A stretch of DNA of 64,000 nucleotides from Limnohabitans planktonicus II-D5 (lineage in GTDB: Bacteria > Pseudomonadota > Gammaproteobacteria > Burkholderiales > Burkholderiaceae_C), in the NCBI RefSeq assembly GCF_001270065.2, contig NZ_LFYT02000018.1:23326-87325 (forward strand). The letters are read 5' to 3'. The position numbers and the translations under genes were made by a program. Below the pieces are notes generated by a model. That model searched no databases and was not told the DNA's origin. It saw nothing but the letters and a program-made list of their open reading frames with translations. Shown one piece after another: positions 46,058-53,541 of the stretch; the stretch's first letter is position 1, and each line of letters starts with the position of its first letter.

Positions 46058-46591
46058 TCACAAAGAGGCAGCCGCACGCGCCGCCTGGTCATACATGCCC
46101 GAAAGCACACGCAGCAATCGGGCCAACTCGCCAATGTCGCGGTTCAGACCGTCGTCGGCTTTGAGGGCATCAATCAGGCAGCTTTCGCGGATTTCGCGGT
46201 AGCGCTGCACATAGCCGCGCCCTTCATCGGTCGCCGCATAAGTCACATCTTTGCCATTCTTTTGCGACACCACCACGCCCAGGCCTTGCAACTTTTTCAG
46301 GGCGTAATTGACCAAATGCGTGTCTTCGATGTTCATGATGAAACAGATGTCGGCCAGGCGCTTGTCGCGCGCACGGTGCGTGACGTGGTGCAGCACCAGC
46401 ACATCCAGCGGTGTCAAATCCTTCAGCCCGGCTGCGGCCATGCAATGGATGATCCAGCGGTGAAAGGCGTTGCCCGCCACGATCAGGCCAAACTCGAATT
46501 CGCTCATCTCGGCGCTGTCGGGCGAGACCAGATGGGCCGAGGACACGATGTGGTTGGCGTTGGCCGAAGCGGTTGATTTTTTGCGCGGCAT
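46058..46591 (-). CDS. Winged-helix (MarR-like) DNA-binding regulator
   Basis: 177 residues. The central region holds a winged helix-turn-helix (LTPLDVLVLHHVTHRARDKR, LADICFIMNIEDTHLVNYAL, LGVVVSQKNGKDVTY wing), with helices at both ends suggesting a dimer. It resembles predicted MarR-family proteins of proteobacteria. It lies 21 nt upstream of the 5-oxoprolinase gene on the same strand and is divergent from the TRAP operon, so it probably controls both. A palindrome at 46648-46660 is the likely operator. Confidence 0.78.
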   Translation of the reverse strand: MPRKKSTASANANHIVSSAHLVSPDSAEMSEFEFGLIVAGNAFHRWIIHCMAAAGLKDLTPLDVLVLHHVTHRARDKRLADICFIMNIEDTHLVNYALKKLQGLGVVVSQKNGKDVTYAATDEGRGYVQRYREIRESCLIDALKADDGLNRDIGELARLLRVLSGMYDQAARAAASL

Positions 46592-46647
46592 GGGGCGTGT
46601 TCAAACAAATGAGGACTCAAAGTCTATGTCCGTTGATGACAATTTGC

Positions 46648-46660
46648 CAACAATTTGTTG
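46648..46660. promoter_or_regulatory. Candidate operator CAACAA-T-TTGTTG
   Basis: A perfect 6-1-6 palindrome lies in the 212-nt divergent region and is preceded by a second CAATTTG word. It overlaps TTGACA (46658-46663), a consensus -35 hexamer reading toward the TRAP genes. Binding of the neighbouring winged-helix protein here would block that promoter. This is inference from symmetry and position. Confidence 0.55.
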
Positions 46661-46803
46661 ACATTAAGGGAAAACACCGATCACAAATCGACAGCATCTT
46701 GCCTACAGTGAACACCTGCCAGATGCACCCGATGCGCGCGCAAAGCGGGCACCTTTCTTGCACTGCCCGTTTGACCGTTCATTCCACTTTCACAGGAGTT
46801 TTC

Positions 46804-47778
46804 ATGCAACGTCGCACCCTTCACCTCAGCCTGCTGGCTGGCCTGCTCGCTGTTTCCGGTTTTGTCTCGGCCCAAACCAAGTGGGACCTGCCCGCCGCTT
46901 ACCCGGCCAGCAACTTCCACTCGGTCAACATGACCCAGTTTGCTGCCGATGTGGACAAGGCCACCGCAGGTAAGCTGAAGATCACGGTACACGCCAACGC
47001 ATCCCTGTTCAAGGCCCCCGAAATTAAGCGTGCCGTGCAAGGCGGACAAGCCCAGTTGGGCGAGATTTTGCTGGTCAACTTCCAGAACGAATGGCAGCCC
47101 TTTGGCGCGGACGGCCTGCCCTTTTTGGCAGACAGCTACGACGAGTCCATGAAGCTCTACAAAGCCCAAAAGCCGCTGCTGGAAAAGAAGCTGGCCGAGC
47201 AAGGCATGATGCTCTTGTACTCTGTGGCCTGGCCCCCACAGGGCATTTACAGCAAAAAACCGATCAACAGCGCCGCCGACCTCAAGGGCATCAAGTGGCG
47301 CGCCTACAGCCCCACCACCGCCAAAATCGCTGAACTGGTCGGTGCCCAACCTGTGACCGTGCAAGCGGCAGAGTTCTCGCAGGCCTTGGCCACAGGCGTG
47401 GTCGAATCCACCATGACCTCGGGTGCCACGGGCGTGGACAGCAAGCTGTATGAGCACCTGAAGTACTACTACGACGTGCAAGCTTGGCTGCCCAAAAACG
47501 CAGTGATCGCCAACAAGAAAGCCTTTGATGCGCTGGACAAGCCCACCCAAGACGCCTTGCTCAAAGCCGCCGCTGCAGCCGAGACCCGGGGCTGGACCGA
47601 ATCACGCAAGGTCAACACCACCACACTGGAAACCCTCAAGGCCAATGGCATGACGGTGGCGCCACCTTCAGCACAACTCAAAGCCGACATGAAAAAAGTG
47701 GGTGACACCATCATGAAAGAGTGGCTTGAGAAGTCTGGCGCCGAAGGCAAGGCCATCGTCGACGCGTTCAACCGCTGA
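46804..47778 (+). CDS. dctP: TRAP transporter substrate-binding protein, DctP family
   Basis: 324 residues from the ATG at 46804, which has AGGAG upstream; the frame extends to 46573. A signal peptide (about 1-23, ending GFVSAQ) precedes the DctP domain with KWDLPAAYPASNFHS, the conserved arginine of the ligand site in IKWRAYSPTTAKIAELVGA, and AEFSQALATGVVES. It captures an organic acid in the periplasm. It is the first gene of a PQM transporter operon and is divergent from the 5-oxoprolinase unit. Confidence 0.92.
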   Translation: MQRRTLHLSLLAGLLAVSGFVSAQTKWDLPAAYPASNFHSVNMTQFAADVDKATAGKLKITVHANASLFKAPEIKRAVQGGQAQLGEILLVNFQNEWQPFGADGLPFLADSYDESMKLYKAQKPLLEKKLAEQGMMLLYSVAWPPQGIYSKKPINSAADLKGIKWRAYSPTTAKIAELVGAQPVTVQAAEFSQALATGVVESTMTSGATGVDSKLYEHLKYYYDVQAWLPKNAVIANKKAFDALDKPTQDALLKAAAAAETRGWTESRKVNTTTLETLKANGMTVAPPSAQLKADMKKVGDTIMKEWLEKSGAEGKAIVDAFNR

Positions 47779-47782
47779 TCGC

Positions 47783-48292
47783 ATGCGCCGATTGCTCAAC
47801 GCCATTTATGCCAGCACCGCCGCCATGGCGGCGCTGTGCATGTGCGGCCTGCTGTTCATGGTGCTGTTGTCCGTCTTGAGTCGGCAGCTCCATGTGCATG
47901 TGCCCGGCACCGATGCCTATGCGGGTTACCTCATGGCCGGGGCGGGCTTTTTGGCGCTGGCCCACACCTTGAAGCGCGGTGAACACATCCGTGTGACCTT
48001 GGTGCTGGGCTTGTTCAAGGGGTCTGCACGCCGGGGCATGGAAGTGTTCAGCCTGTCGCTGGCCAGCCTGCTGGCCTGTTTGTTCGCCTTCTACAGCTGC
48101 CGCCTGGTGTGGCAATCCATCGAGTTCCACGACATTTCGACCGGCAACGACGCCACGCCTTTGTGGATACCGCAGCTGGCCATGGCGCTGGGTACAGTGA
48201 TTTTTGCGCTGGCCTTTGTGGATGAACTGGTCCTGGAAATACGGGGGCAACGTACCGCTCTTGAAAGCGGCGAGATGCTGCGCAACGAATGA
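47783..48292 (+). CDS. dctQ: TRAP transporter small membrane subunit, DctQ family
   Basis: 169 residues from the ATG at 47783, four bases after the dctP stop. Four membrane helices and the VLSRQLHVHVPGTDAYAG segment are typical of DctQ. It pairs with the large subunit encoded six bases downstream. Gene order P-Q-M is the classic arrangement. Confidence 0.92.
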   Translation: MRRLLNAIYASTAAMAALCMCGLLFMVLLSVLSRQLHVHVPGTDAYAGYLMAGAGFLALAHTLKRGEHIRVTLVLGLFKGSARRGMEVFSLSLASLLACLFAFYSCRLVWQSIEFHDISTGNDATPLWIPQLAMALGTVIFALAFVDELVLEIRGQRTALESGEMLRNE

Positions 48293-48298
48293 GCCACC

Positions 48299-49600
48299 AT
48301 GAATGACTTGATGATCACAGGGCTCTTGGTCCTGACCTTGTTTCTGATTTTGGGCAGTGGTGTCTGGATTGGCCTCACGCTTTCAGGCGTTGCCTGGGTA
48401 GGCATGCAGATGTTTTCTGCCAGACCCGCGGGTGACGCCATGGCGGTCACCATCTGGGGCTCGGCCTCGAGCTGGACGCTCACGGCCCTGCCCCTGTTCA
48501 TCTGGATGGGCGAGATTTTGTTTCGCACCCGCCTGAGCCAGGACATGTTCAAGGGCCTGGCCCCCTGGATGCAGGCCCTGCCCGGTCGCTTGCTGCACAC
48601 CAATGTGGTGGGCTGCGCGATCTTTGCGGCCGTGTCCGGCTCGAGCGCGGCCACTTGCGCCACGATTGGCAAGATGACCTTGCCCGAGCTGCAAAAACGC
48701 GGCTACCCCGAAGACATGGTCATTGGCACGCTGTCCGGCTCGGGCACGCTGGGCCTCTTGATTCCGCCTTCGATCATCATGATCGTGTACGGCGTAGCGG
48801 CCGATGTGTCGATTGCCCAGCTCTTCATCGCCGGGGTTTTGCCCGGCTTGCTGCTGGCTGGGCTGTTTTCGGGCTACATCATTTATTGGTCACTGCGCCA
48901 CCCGGACCAGATTCCACCGCGTGACGCGCCCATGAGCTTCATGAAAAAACTGGAGGCATCGAGCAGCCTGATCCCGGTGGTCTTGCTGATTGCGGCGGTG
49001 CTGGGTTCGATTTACACCGGCTTTGCCACCGCCACCGAAGCGGCGGCCGTGGGCGTGGTGGGCGCTTTGGTCTTGTCGGCACTGCAAGGCTCCATGAGTT
49101 GGGCCGTGTTCAAGGATGCCTTGATGGGGGCCACGCGCCTGTACTGCATGATCGCCCTGATCTTGGCGGGGGCTGCATTTTTGACCTTGTCCATGGGCTA
49201 TATCGGCCTGCCCCGCCACCTGGCCGAATGGATCGGTGGCCTGGGCCTCAGCCCCTTCGCGCTCATCATGGCCTTGATGGTGTTTTTCATCATCTTGGGC
49301 TGCTTTCTGGACGGCATCTCCATGGTGGTGCTGACCATGGGCGTGCTCATGCCCACCGTGCAAAAGGCCGGCATCGACCCGATCTGGTTTGGCATCTTCA
49401 TCGTGTTTGTGGTCGAGATGGCGCAGATCACGCCGCCCGTGGGCTTCAACCTGTTTGTGCTGCAAGGCATGACAGGCAAGCAACTGCCCTACATCGCCCG
49501 CGTGTCCATGCCCATGTTTTTCCTGATGGTCGGCGCTGTGTTGTTGATTTACTTCGTGCCCGGCATCGTGACCTGGCTGCCCACCCAGATGAAACTCTGA
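48299..49600 (+). CDS. dctM: TRAP transporter large membrane subunit, DctM family
   Basis: 433 residues with about 12 membrane helices. The DctM signature regions GSGTLGLLIPPSIIMIVYG and ITPPVGFNLFVLQGM are present. It forms the Na+-coupled translocation channel with DctQ. The operon ends with a terminator at 49631-49653. Confidence 0.93.
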   Translation: MNDLMITGLLVLTLFLILGSGVWIGLTLSGVAWVGMQMFSARPAGDAMAVTIWGSASSWTLTALPLFIWMGEILFRTRLSQDMFKGLAPWMQALPGRLLHTNVVGCAIFAAVSGSSAATCATIGKMTLPELQKRGYPEDMVIGTLSGSGTLGLLIPPSIIMIVYGVAADVSIAQLFIAGVLPGLLLAGLFSGYIIYWSLRHPDQIPPRDAPMSFMKKLEASSSLIPVVLLIAAVLGSIYTGFATATEAAAVGVVGALVLSALQGSMSWAVFKDALMGATRLYCMIALILAGAAFLTLSMGYIGLPRHLAEWIGGLGLSPFALIMALMVFFIILGCFLDGISMVVLTMGVLMPTVQKAGIDPIWFGIFIVFVVEMAQITPPVGFNLFVLQGMTGKQLPYIARVSMPMFFLMVGAVLLIYFVPGIVTWLPTQMKL

Positions 49601-49630
49601 GCTTGCAGGCAGGTTCATCCTCTATGATTC

Positions 49631-49657
49631 AACCCGTCCCCAAAGGACGGGTTGTTC
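49631..49657 (+). terminator. Terminator after dctM
   Basis: AACCCGTCC (49631-49639) and GGACGGGTT (49645-49653) form a nine-base-pair stem with a five-base loop, followed by GTTCATTT. It lies 31 nt after the dctM stop and 27 nt before rdgC. Confidence 0.75.
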
Positions 49658-49679
49658 ATTTGGGCAGTAAGGATTGTTT

Positions 49680-50696
49680 GTGTTCAAAAATGTGATGGTT
49701 TACCGCATCGGCGAGGGCTTTGCCCCTTCATTGGCCGATGTGCAGGCGGCCTTGGAGCCGGTGCAGTTTGTGGAATGTGGTGCCAGCCAGGAAAAATCCA
49801 TTGGCTGGGTCCCCCCACGGGGCGAAGCGCATGGCCCCTTGGTCGAATCGGTGGCCGGGCAGTGGATCTTGAAACTCATGATCGAGTCCAAGGCCGTGCC
49901 CGGCAACGTGGTGCGCCGCAAAGCCGACGAGCGCATCGCCGAAATCGAAGCAGCCACCGGCCGCAAACCCGGCAAAAAGGAAAAGCGCGACCTGATGGAC
50001 GACGTGCTCCTGTCTCTGCTGCCCCAGGCATTTGCCCGCCAATCGAGCGTGATCGTGTGGATGGACTTGGAAAACCGCCGCTTGGTGCTCAACGCAGGCA
50101 GCCAGGGCAAAGCCGACGAGGTCATGTCGGCCCTGATGAACGTGCTGGCAGGCTTGTCGGTGTCGCTCATCCAGACCGTGACCTCGCCCCAAGCCGCCAT
50201 GACCCAATGGCTTTTAGCCCCGACCGAAGACGAATGGCCGGCCGACCTGACCGTGGAGCGCGAAACCGTGCTCAAGTCCACCGGCGAAGACGCGGCCAGC
50301 GTGCGCTTTACCCGCCATCACCTGGCCAACGACGACGTGCGCAAGCATGTGATGGAAGGCAAGCTGCCCACCCAGCTGGCGCTCAGCTGGGACGGCCGCG
50401 TGGCCTTTGTGCTGACCGAGACCCTGCAGCTGAAAAAAGTGCAGTACCTCGACGGTGTCATGGACGAATCGGGCACAGACAAAAACGAAGACCGCTTTGA
50501 CGCCGATGTGGCCCTGTCCACAGGCTTGCTGGGGCCGCTGATCGACAGCCTGATTGAAGCCTTGGGCGGCGAGATGGAGCTGGGCGCAGCTGCTGCAGAC
50601 CCAGCGCTTCCCAACCCCATTCCCAAACCGGTGAACTCGTCCGCCGTGTCGGGCACAGCGGCCGAAACCGCTGACGACGAAGACCCGCCCTTCTGA
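49680..50696 (+). CDS. rdgC: Recombination-associated protein RdgC
   Basis: 338 residues from a GTG at 49680 (read MFKNVMVYRIGEGF), which has AAGGA six bases upstream; a TTG at 49674 is the alternative. Sequence features of RdgC are KNVMVYRI at the start, VESVAGQWILKL, FARQSSVIVWMDLENRRLVL and ASVRFTRHHLANDDVRKHV. RdgC is a ring-forming DNA-binding protein that limits RecA filament activity. The C-terminal 40 residues are Ala/Pro/acid-rich and extend beyond the usual core. Confidence 0.94.
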   Translation: MFKNVMVYRIGEGFAPSLADVQAALEPVQFVECGASQEKSIGWVPPRGEAHGPLVESVAGQWILKLMIESKAVPGNVVRRKADERIAEIEAATGRKPGKKEKRDLMDDVLLSLLPQAFARQSSVIVWMDLENRRLVLNAGSQGKADEVMSALMNVLAGLSVSLIQTVTSPQAAMTQWLLAPTEDEWPADLTVERETVLKSTGEDAASVRFTRHHLANDDVRKHVMEGKLPTQLALSWDGRVAFVLTETLQLKKVQYLDGVMDESGTDKNEDRFDADVALSTGLLGPLIDSLIEALGGEMELGAAAADPALPNPIPKPVNSSAVSGTAAETADDEDPPF

Positions 50697-50722
50697 TGAT
50701 CCGGCCATAAATAAGCCACACC

Positions 50723-51115
50723 ATGCTGACCGTCATCGCCATTTGCATCGGTGCTTGTGTTGGCGCCTTGTCGCGCTGGCAATTGGGCCTGTGGCTCAAC
50801 CCCAGCACCACCTGCGCAGGCCTCTTGCCCTGGGGCACGCTGGCCGCCAACCTGATCGGTGGCTATCTGGTGGGCGTGTGCGTGGGGGTGTTCCAGCAAC
50901 TGCCCGAGCTTGACCCGGTCTGGCGGCTGGCCTTGGTCACCGGATTTTTGGGGGCACTGACCACGTTTTCCAGCTTCTCGGCCGAGGTGGTGGGCATGCT
51001 GCAGCAAGGGCGTTTTGCACTGTCCCTGGGCACCGCCGCCCTGCACCTGTTGGGATCGCTCACACTGACCGTGCTGGGACTGCAAACCGCCGCACTCTGG
51101 TTCAGCCGCAGCTGA
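50723..51115 (+). CDS. crcB: Fluoride ion channel CrcB/Fluc
   Basis: 130 residues with four membrane helices. Family motifs are GACVGALSRWQLG (with the conserved GxxxR), GTLAANLIGGYLVG (channel asparagine) and TGFLGALTTFSSFS. It exports fluoride as a dual-topology dimer. No fluoride riboswitch is apparent in the 26 nt separating it from rdgC. Its 3' end faces a long REP array. Confidence 0.94.
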   Translation: MLTVIAICIGACVGALSRWQLGLWLNPSTTCAGLLPWGTLAANLIGGYLVGVCVGVFQQLPELDPVWRLALVTGFLGALTTFSSFSAEVVGMLQQGRFALSLGTAALHLLGSLTLTVLGLQTAALWFSRS

Positions 51116-51174
51116 AGGGCCGCTCAAGCGCCGTCCAACACCTGAAGCTCCTATCGACCGAAGACATCCTCCCC

Positions 51175-51806
51175 GCAGGTCAGCACTCGCAGAGTCCCAC
51201 GTTGGCGCACCCGCCGCCACAAACAGGCGCAGGCTGGGCGAAGGCAGCATGTCGGGGTCTTCGACCACCGACCTGCGCAAGACATCTTCCCCGTAGGTCG
51301 GCACTCGCAGAGTCCGACGTTGGCATGCACGCCGCCACAAACAGGCGCGGGCTTGGCGAAGGCAGCATGTCGGGGTCTTCGACCACCGACCTACAAATTC
51401 ATGGCTCCCGTAGGTCGGCACTCGCAGAGTCCGACGTTTGTGAGCATAGGCGCTGAACCTGATTCAACTTTGGTGGGTTTCAGCAGCCCCATGTCGGGGT
51501 CTTCGACCATCGACCTACGAAAGACATCATCCCCGTGGATCGGCACTCGCAGAATCCGACGTTGGCACACCCGCCGCCACAAACAGGCGCAGGCTGGGCG
51601 AAGGCATCATGTCGGGGTCTTCGACCACCGACCTACGGAGGACATCCTCCCCGTAGGTCGGCACTCGCAGAGTCCGACGTTTGTGAGCATAGGCGCTGAA
51701 CCTGATTCAACTTTGGTGGGTTTCAGCAGCCCCATGTCGGGGTCTTCGACCACCGACCTACAAATTCATGGCTCCCGTAGGTCGGCACTCGCAGAGTCCG
51801 ACGTTG
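51175..51806. repeat. Large mosaic REP/BIME array between convergent crcB and soeC
   Basis: The 715-nt gap 51116-51830 has no gene. Plus arms (ACTC/GAGT inner stem) start at 51175, 51293, 51410, 51535, 51653 and 51777. Minus arms (GGTC/GACC) start at 51251, 51369, 51493, 51611 and 51736. Two linker types alternate: X (contains CCGCCGCCACAAACAGGCGC) and Y (contains GCGCTGAACCTGATTCAAC), in the order X, X, Y, X, Y. Unit spacing is 117-125 bp. This is the largest array in the window and looks built by repeated duplication of two BIME types. Confidence 0.9.
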
Positions 51807-51830
51807 GCACGAACGCCGCCACAGCGCGCC

Positions 51831-52757
51831 TCAAGACACGGTTTGGTAGTACAGGTTTTGCGGATGGCGGGCCTGGGCGAAGAAGACCCAGCGTTCGGCC
51901 AACAGGCCTACAAACTGCAGCAGCACAGCACCCAGCCAGACAAGCAGGGACTGCGTGCCAAGCAGGGCCAGCAGCAGCAAGGGCAGCGCAAACGCAAGCA
52001 GCTGAAACACCCAGGGCATGCGGCGCACGGTGTGGGCTGTGGCGCCGTGGAAGAACTCTCGGGTGTTGAAGGAGCCGGACGACATGCCCATGGATTTTTG
52101 CACCAGTTGTGGCTGGTGGATGCCAGTCGCCGATTGCAGGCTCGACATCGGGGACAAACGCGCATTGCGGCGCAAAGCCAGGCGGCGCAGGAACCAGGCC
52201 AGCAAGGTGCTGGCCAGCACCCAGGGCTGCAGCCAAGCCAGCAGCTCGGTTTGCCCCATGCCACTGGCCAGGGCGCACAGCAGCACGCTGCCCGAACTCA
52301 TGCCCAGCAGGGTGAAGTTGATCACCGTGAGCGGGTGCGCCCATTCCTGCAAAAAGCGCAGGCAAGCGTAGATCATGGCGGTGCACACCCACAGCGCCAG
52401 CGTGACCACCACCACCGCTGCAGACAGTGCCTGCAAGGCAAGGGGGGATGCACCCAAGTACAAACCCAGCCACCACAGCGCCCCTCCCCCCATGAGCAGG
52501 GGCAGCACGATGACTTCGCGCGACATCCACGAGGTGCGCCACATGGCCGCCGCCCGCCAGGCGCGGGCTTTTTGGCCCAGGTGAAAAAACGAGGCCAGCA
52601 GACCGCCAAGCAGCAGCACTTCGGCCACGCCGATGGCCATGAGAGCAAAGCCCGTGTCCAGGGGCATCAGCCAGCTGGCCACGGCCAGCGCCAGCAGCAA
52701 GCCCTGGGCCGTGCCGGACAGGGTGGTGAACAAAAGGATGGACCAGGCTGGACGCAT
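51831..52757 (-). CDS. soeC: Membrane anchor subunit of a sulfite dehydrogenase-type molybdoenzyme (DmsC family)
   Basis: 308 residues from the ATG at 52757, which has GAGG upstream and starts just after the soeB stop; the frame extends to 52793. About eight membrane helices and the DmsC/SoeC-like start RPAWSILLFTTLSGTAQG are visible. It would anchor the cytoplasmic SoeAB dimer to the inner membrane and pass electrons to the quinone pool. The neighbouring sulfonate genes make sulfite the likely electron donor. Confusion with a DMSO reductase anchor is possible from sequence alone. Confidence 0.8.
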   Translation of the reverse strand: MRPAWSILLFTTLSGTAQGLLLALAVASWLMPLDTGFALMAIGVAEVLLLGGLLASFFHLGQKARAWRAAAMWRTSWMSREVIVLPLLMGGGALWWLGLYLGASPLALQALSAAVVVVTLALWVCTAMIYACLRFLQEWAHPLTVINFTLLGMSSGSVLLCALASGMGQTELLAWLQPWVLASTLLAWFLRRLALRRNARLSPMSSLQSATGIHQPQLVQKSMGMSSGSFNTREFFHGATAHTVRRMPWVFQLLAFALPLLLLALLGTQSLLVWLGAVLLQFVGLLAERWVFFAQARHPQNLYYQTVS

Positions 52758-52764
52758 AAAAGCC

Positions 52765-53541
52765 TCAAACAGAAGGAGGTGCAGAAGGTGCAACCGCCGC
52801 CGGGGTGACGCGGCGCGGCAGGTATTGGTTGGCCGGCCGGGTGTTCCACTCGGGCATCAGGGCATAACCACCCCGTTCGCGGATGGCCTGGCTGACTTCG
52901 CTGTTCGGGTCTTTCACGTCGCCGAACAGGCGGGCGTTGGTCGGGCAGGCTTTGACGCAGGCGGGCTTGCGGTCGGCTTCGGGCAGCAGGGGGTTGTGGA
53001 TGCGGTCCACGCACAGGGTGCACTTGGTCATGACGCCGCTGGCTTCGTCAAATTCACGCGCACCATAAGGGCAGGCCCAGGCGCAGTATTTGCAGCCGAT
53101 GCATTTGTCGGCGTCGACCAACACAATGCCATCCGCCTCACGCTTGTAGCTCGCGCCCGTGGGGCAGACCGGCACGCAGGGCGGGTCTTCGCAATGCAGG
53201 CAACTTTTGGGAAAGTGCACCGTGTCGGTGTTCGGAAAGCTGCCCGCTTCGTAGGTCTGCACCCGGTTGAAAAAGGTGCCGGTGGGCTCGGCCGCATAGG
53301 GGTTGACGTCGCTCAGCGGCCCGGCCATGCCCGAGGTGTTCCACTGTTTGCAGGCCGTCACGCAGGCGTGGCAGCCCACGCAGACGTTGAGGTCAATCAC
53401 CAGCGCCAGCTGACGGGCCAGCGTGGGCGTGTCGGTGTCCACGGCTTGAGCCGCGCCACCGCCACCACCGGGCTCCATCAGATGGGGGCTGACAGGGGCC
53501 GGAGCATGCCCTTGCATGAGGTCTTTGAGCCACTGGATCAT
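52765..53541 (-). CDS. soeB: Four-cluster ferredoxin-like subunit of sulfite dehydrogenase
   Basis: 258 residues. Four [4Fe-4S] binding sets are visible: Cys54/57/60/64 (VCVGCHACVTAC), then HCEDPPCVPVC, CIGCKYCAWAC, and the final set split between KCTLCVDR and ACVKAC. This is the DmsB/SoeB electron-transfer subunit layout. Its ATG overlaps the soeA stop by four bases. There is no Tat signal, which fits the cytoplasmic SoeABC complex. A Gly-rich stretch at about 25-31 is unusual but does not affect the core. Confidence 0.85.
   Translation of the reverse strand: MIQWLKDLMQGHAPAPVSPHLMEPGGGGGAAQAVDTDTPTLARQLALVIDLNVCVGCHACVTACKQWNTSGMAGPLSDVNPYAAEPTGTFFNRVQTYEAGSFPNTDTVHFPKSCLHCEDPPCVPVCPTGASYKREADGIVLVDADKCIGCKYCAWACPYGAREFDEASGVMTKCTLCVDRIHNPLLPEADRKPACVKACPTNARLFGDVKDPNSEVSQAIRERGGYALMPEWNTRPANQYLPRRVTPAAVAPSAPPSV

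Noticed and set aside
50697..50722. Fluoride riboswitch upstream of crcB
   Set aside because: Only 26 nt separate rdgC and crcB and no fluoride aptamer core is visible.
51320..52069. 249-codon frame through the crcB-soeC repeat array
   Set aside because: Its sequence is the translated REP repeat (recurring VGRHSQSPT and VFDHRPT) and it then runs antisense into soeC. Similar frames over the other arrays were rejected for the same reason.
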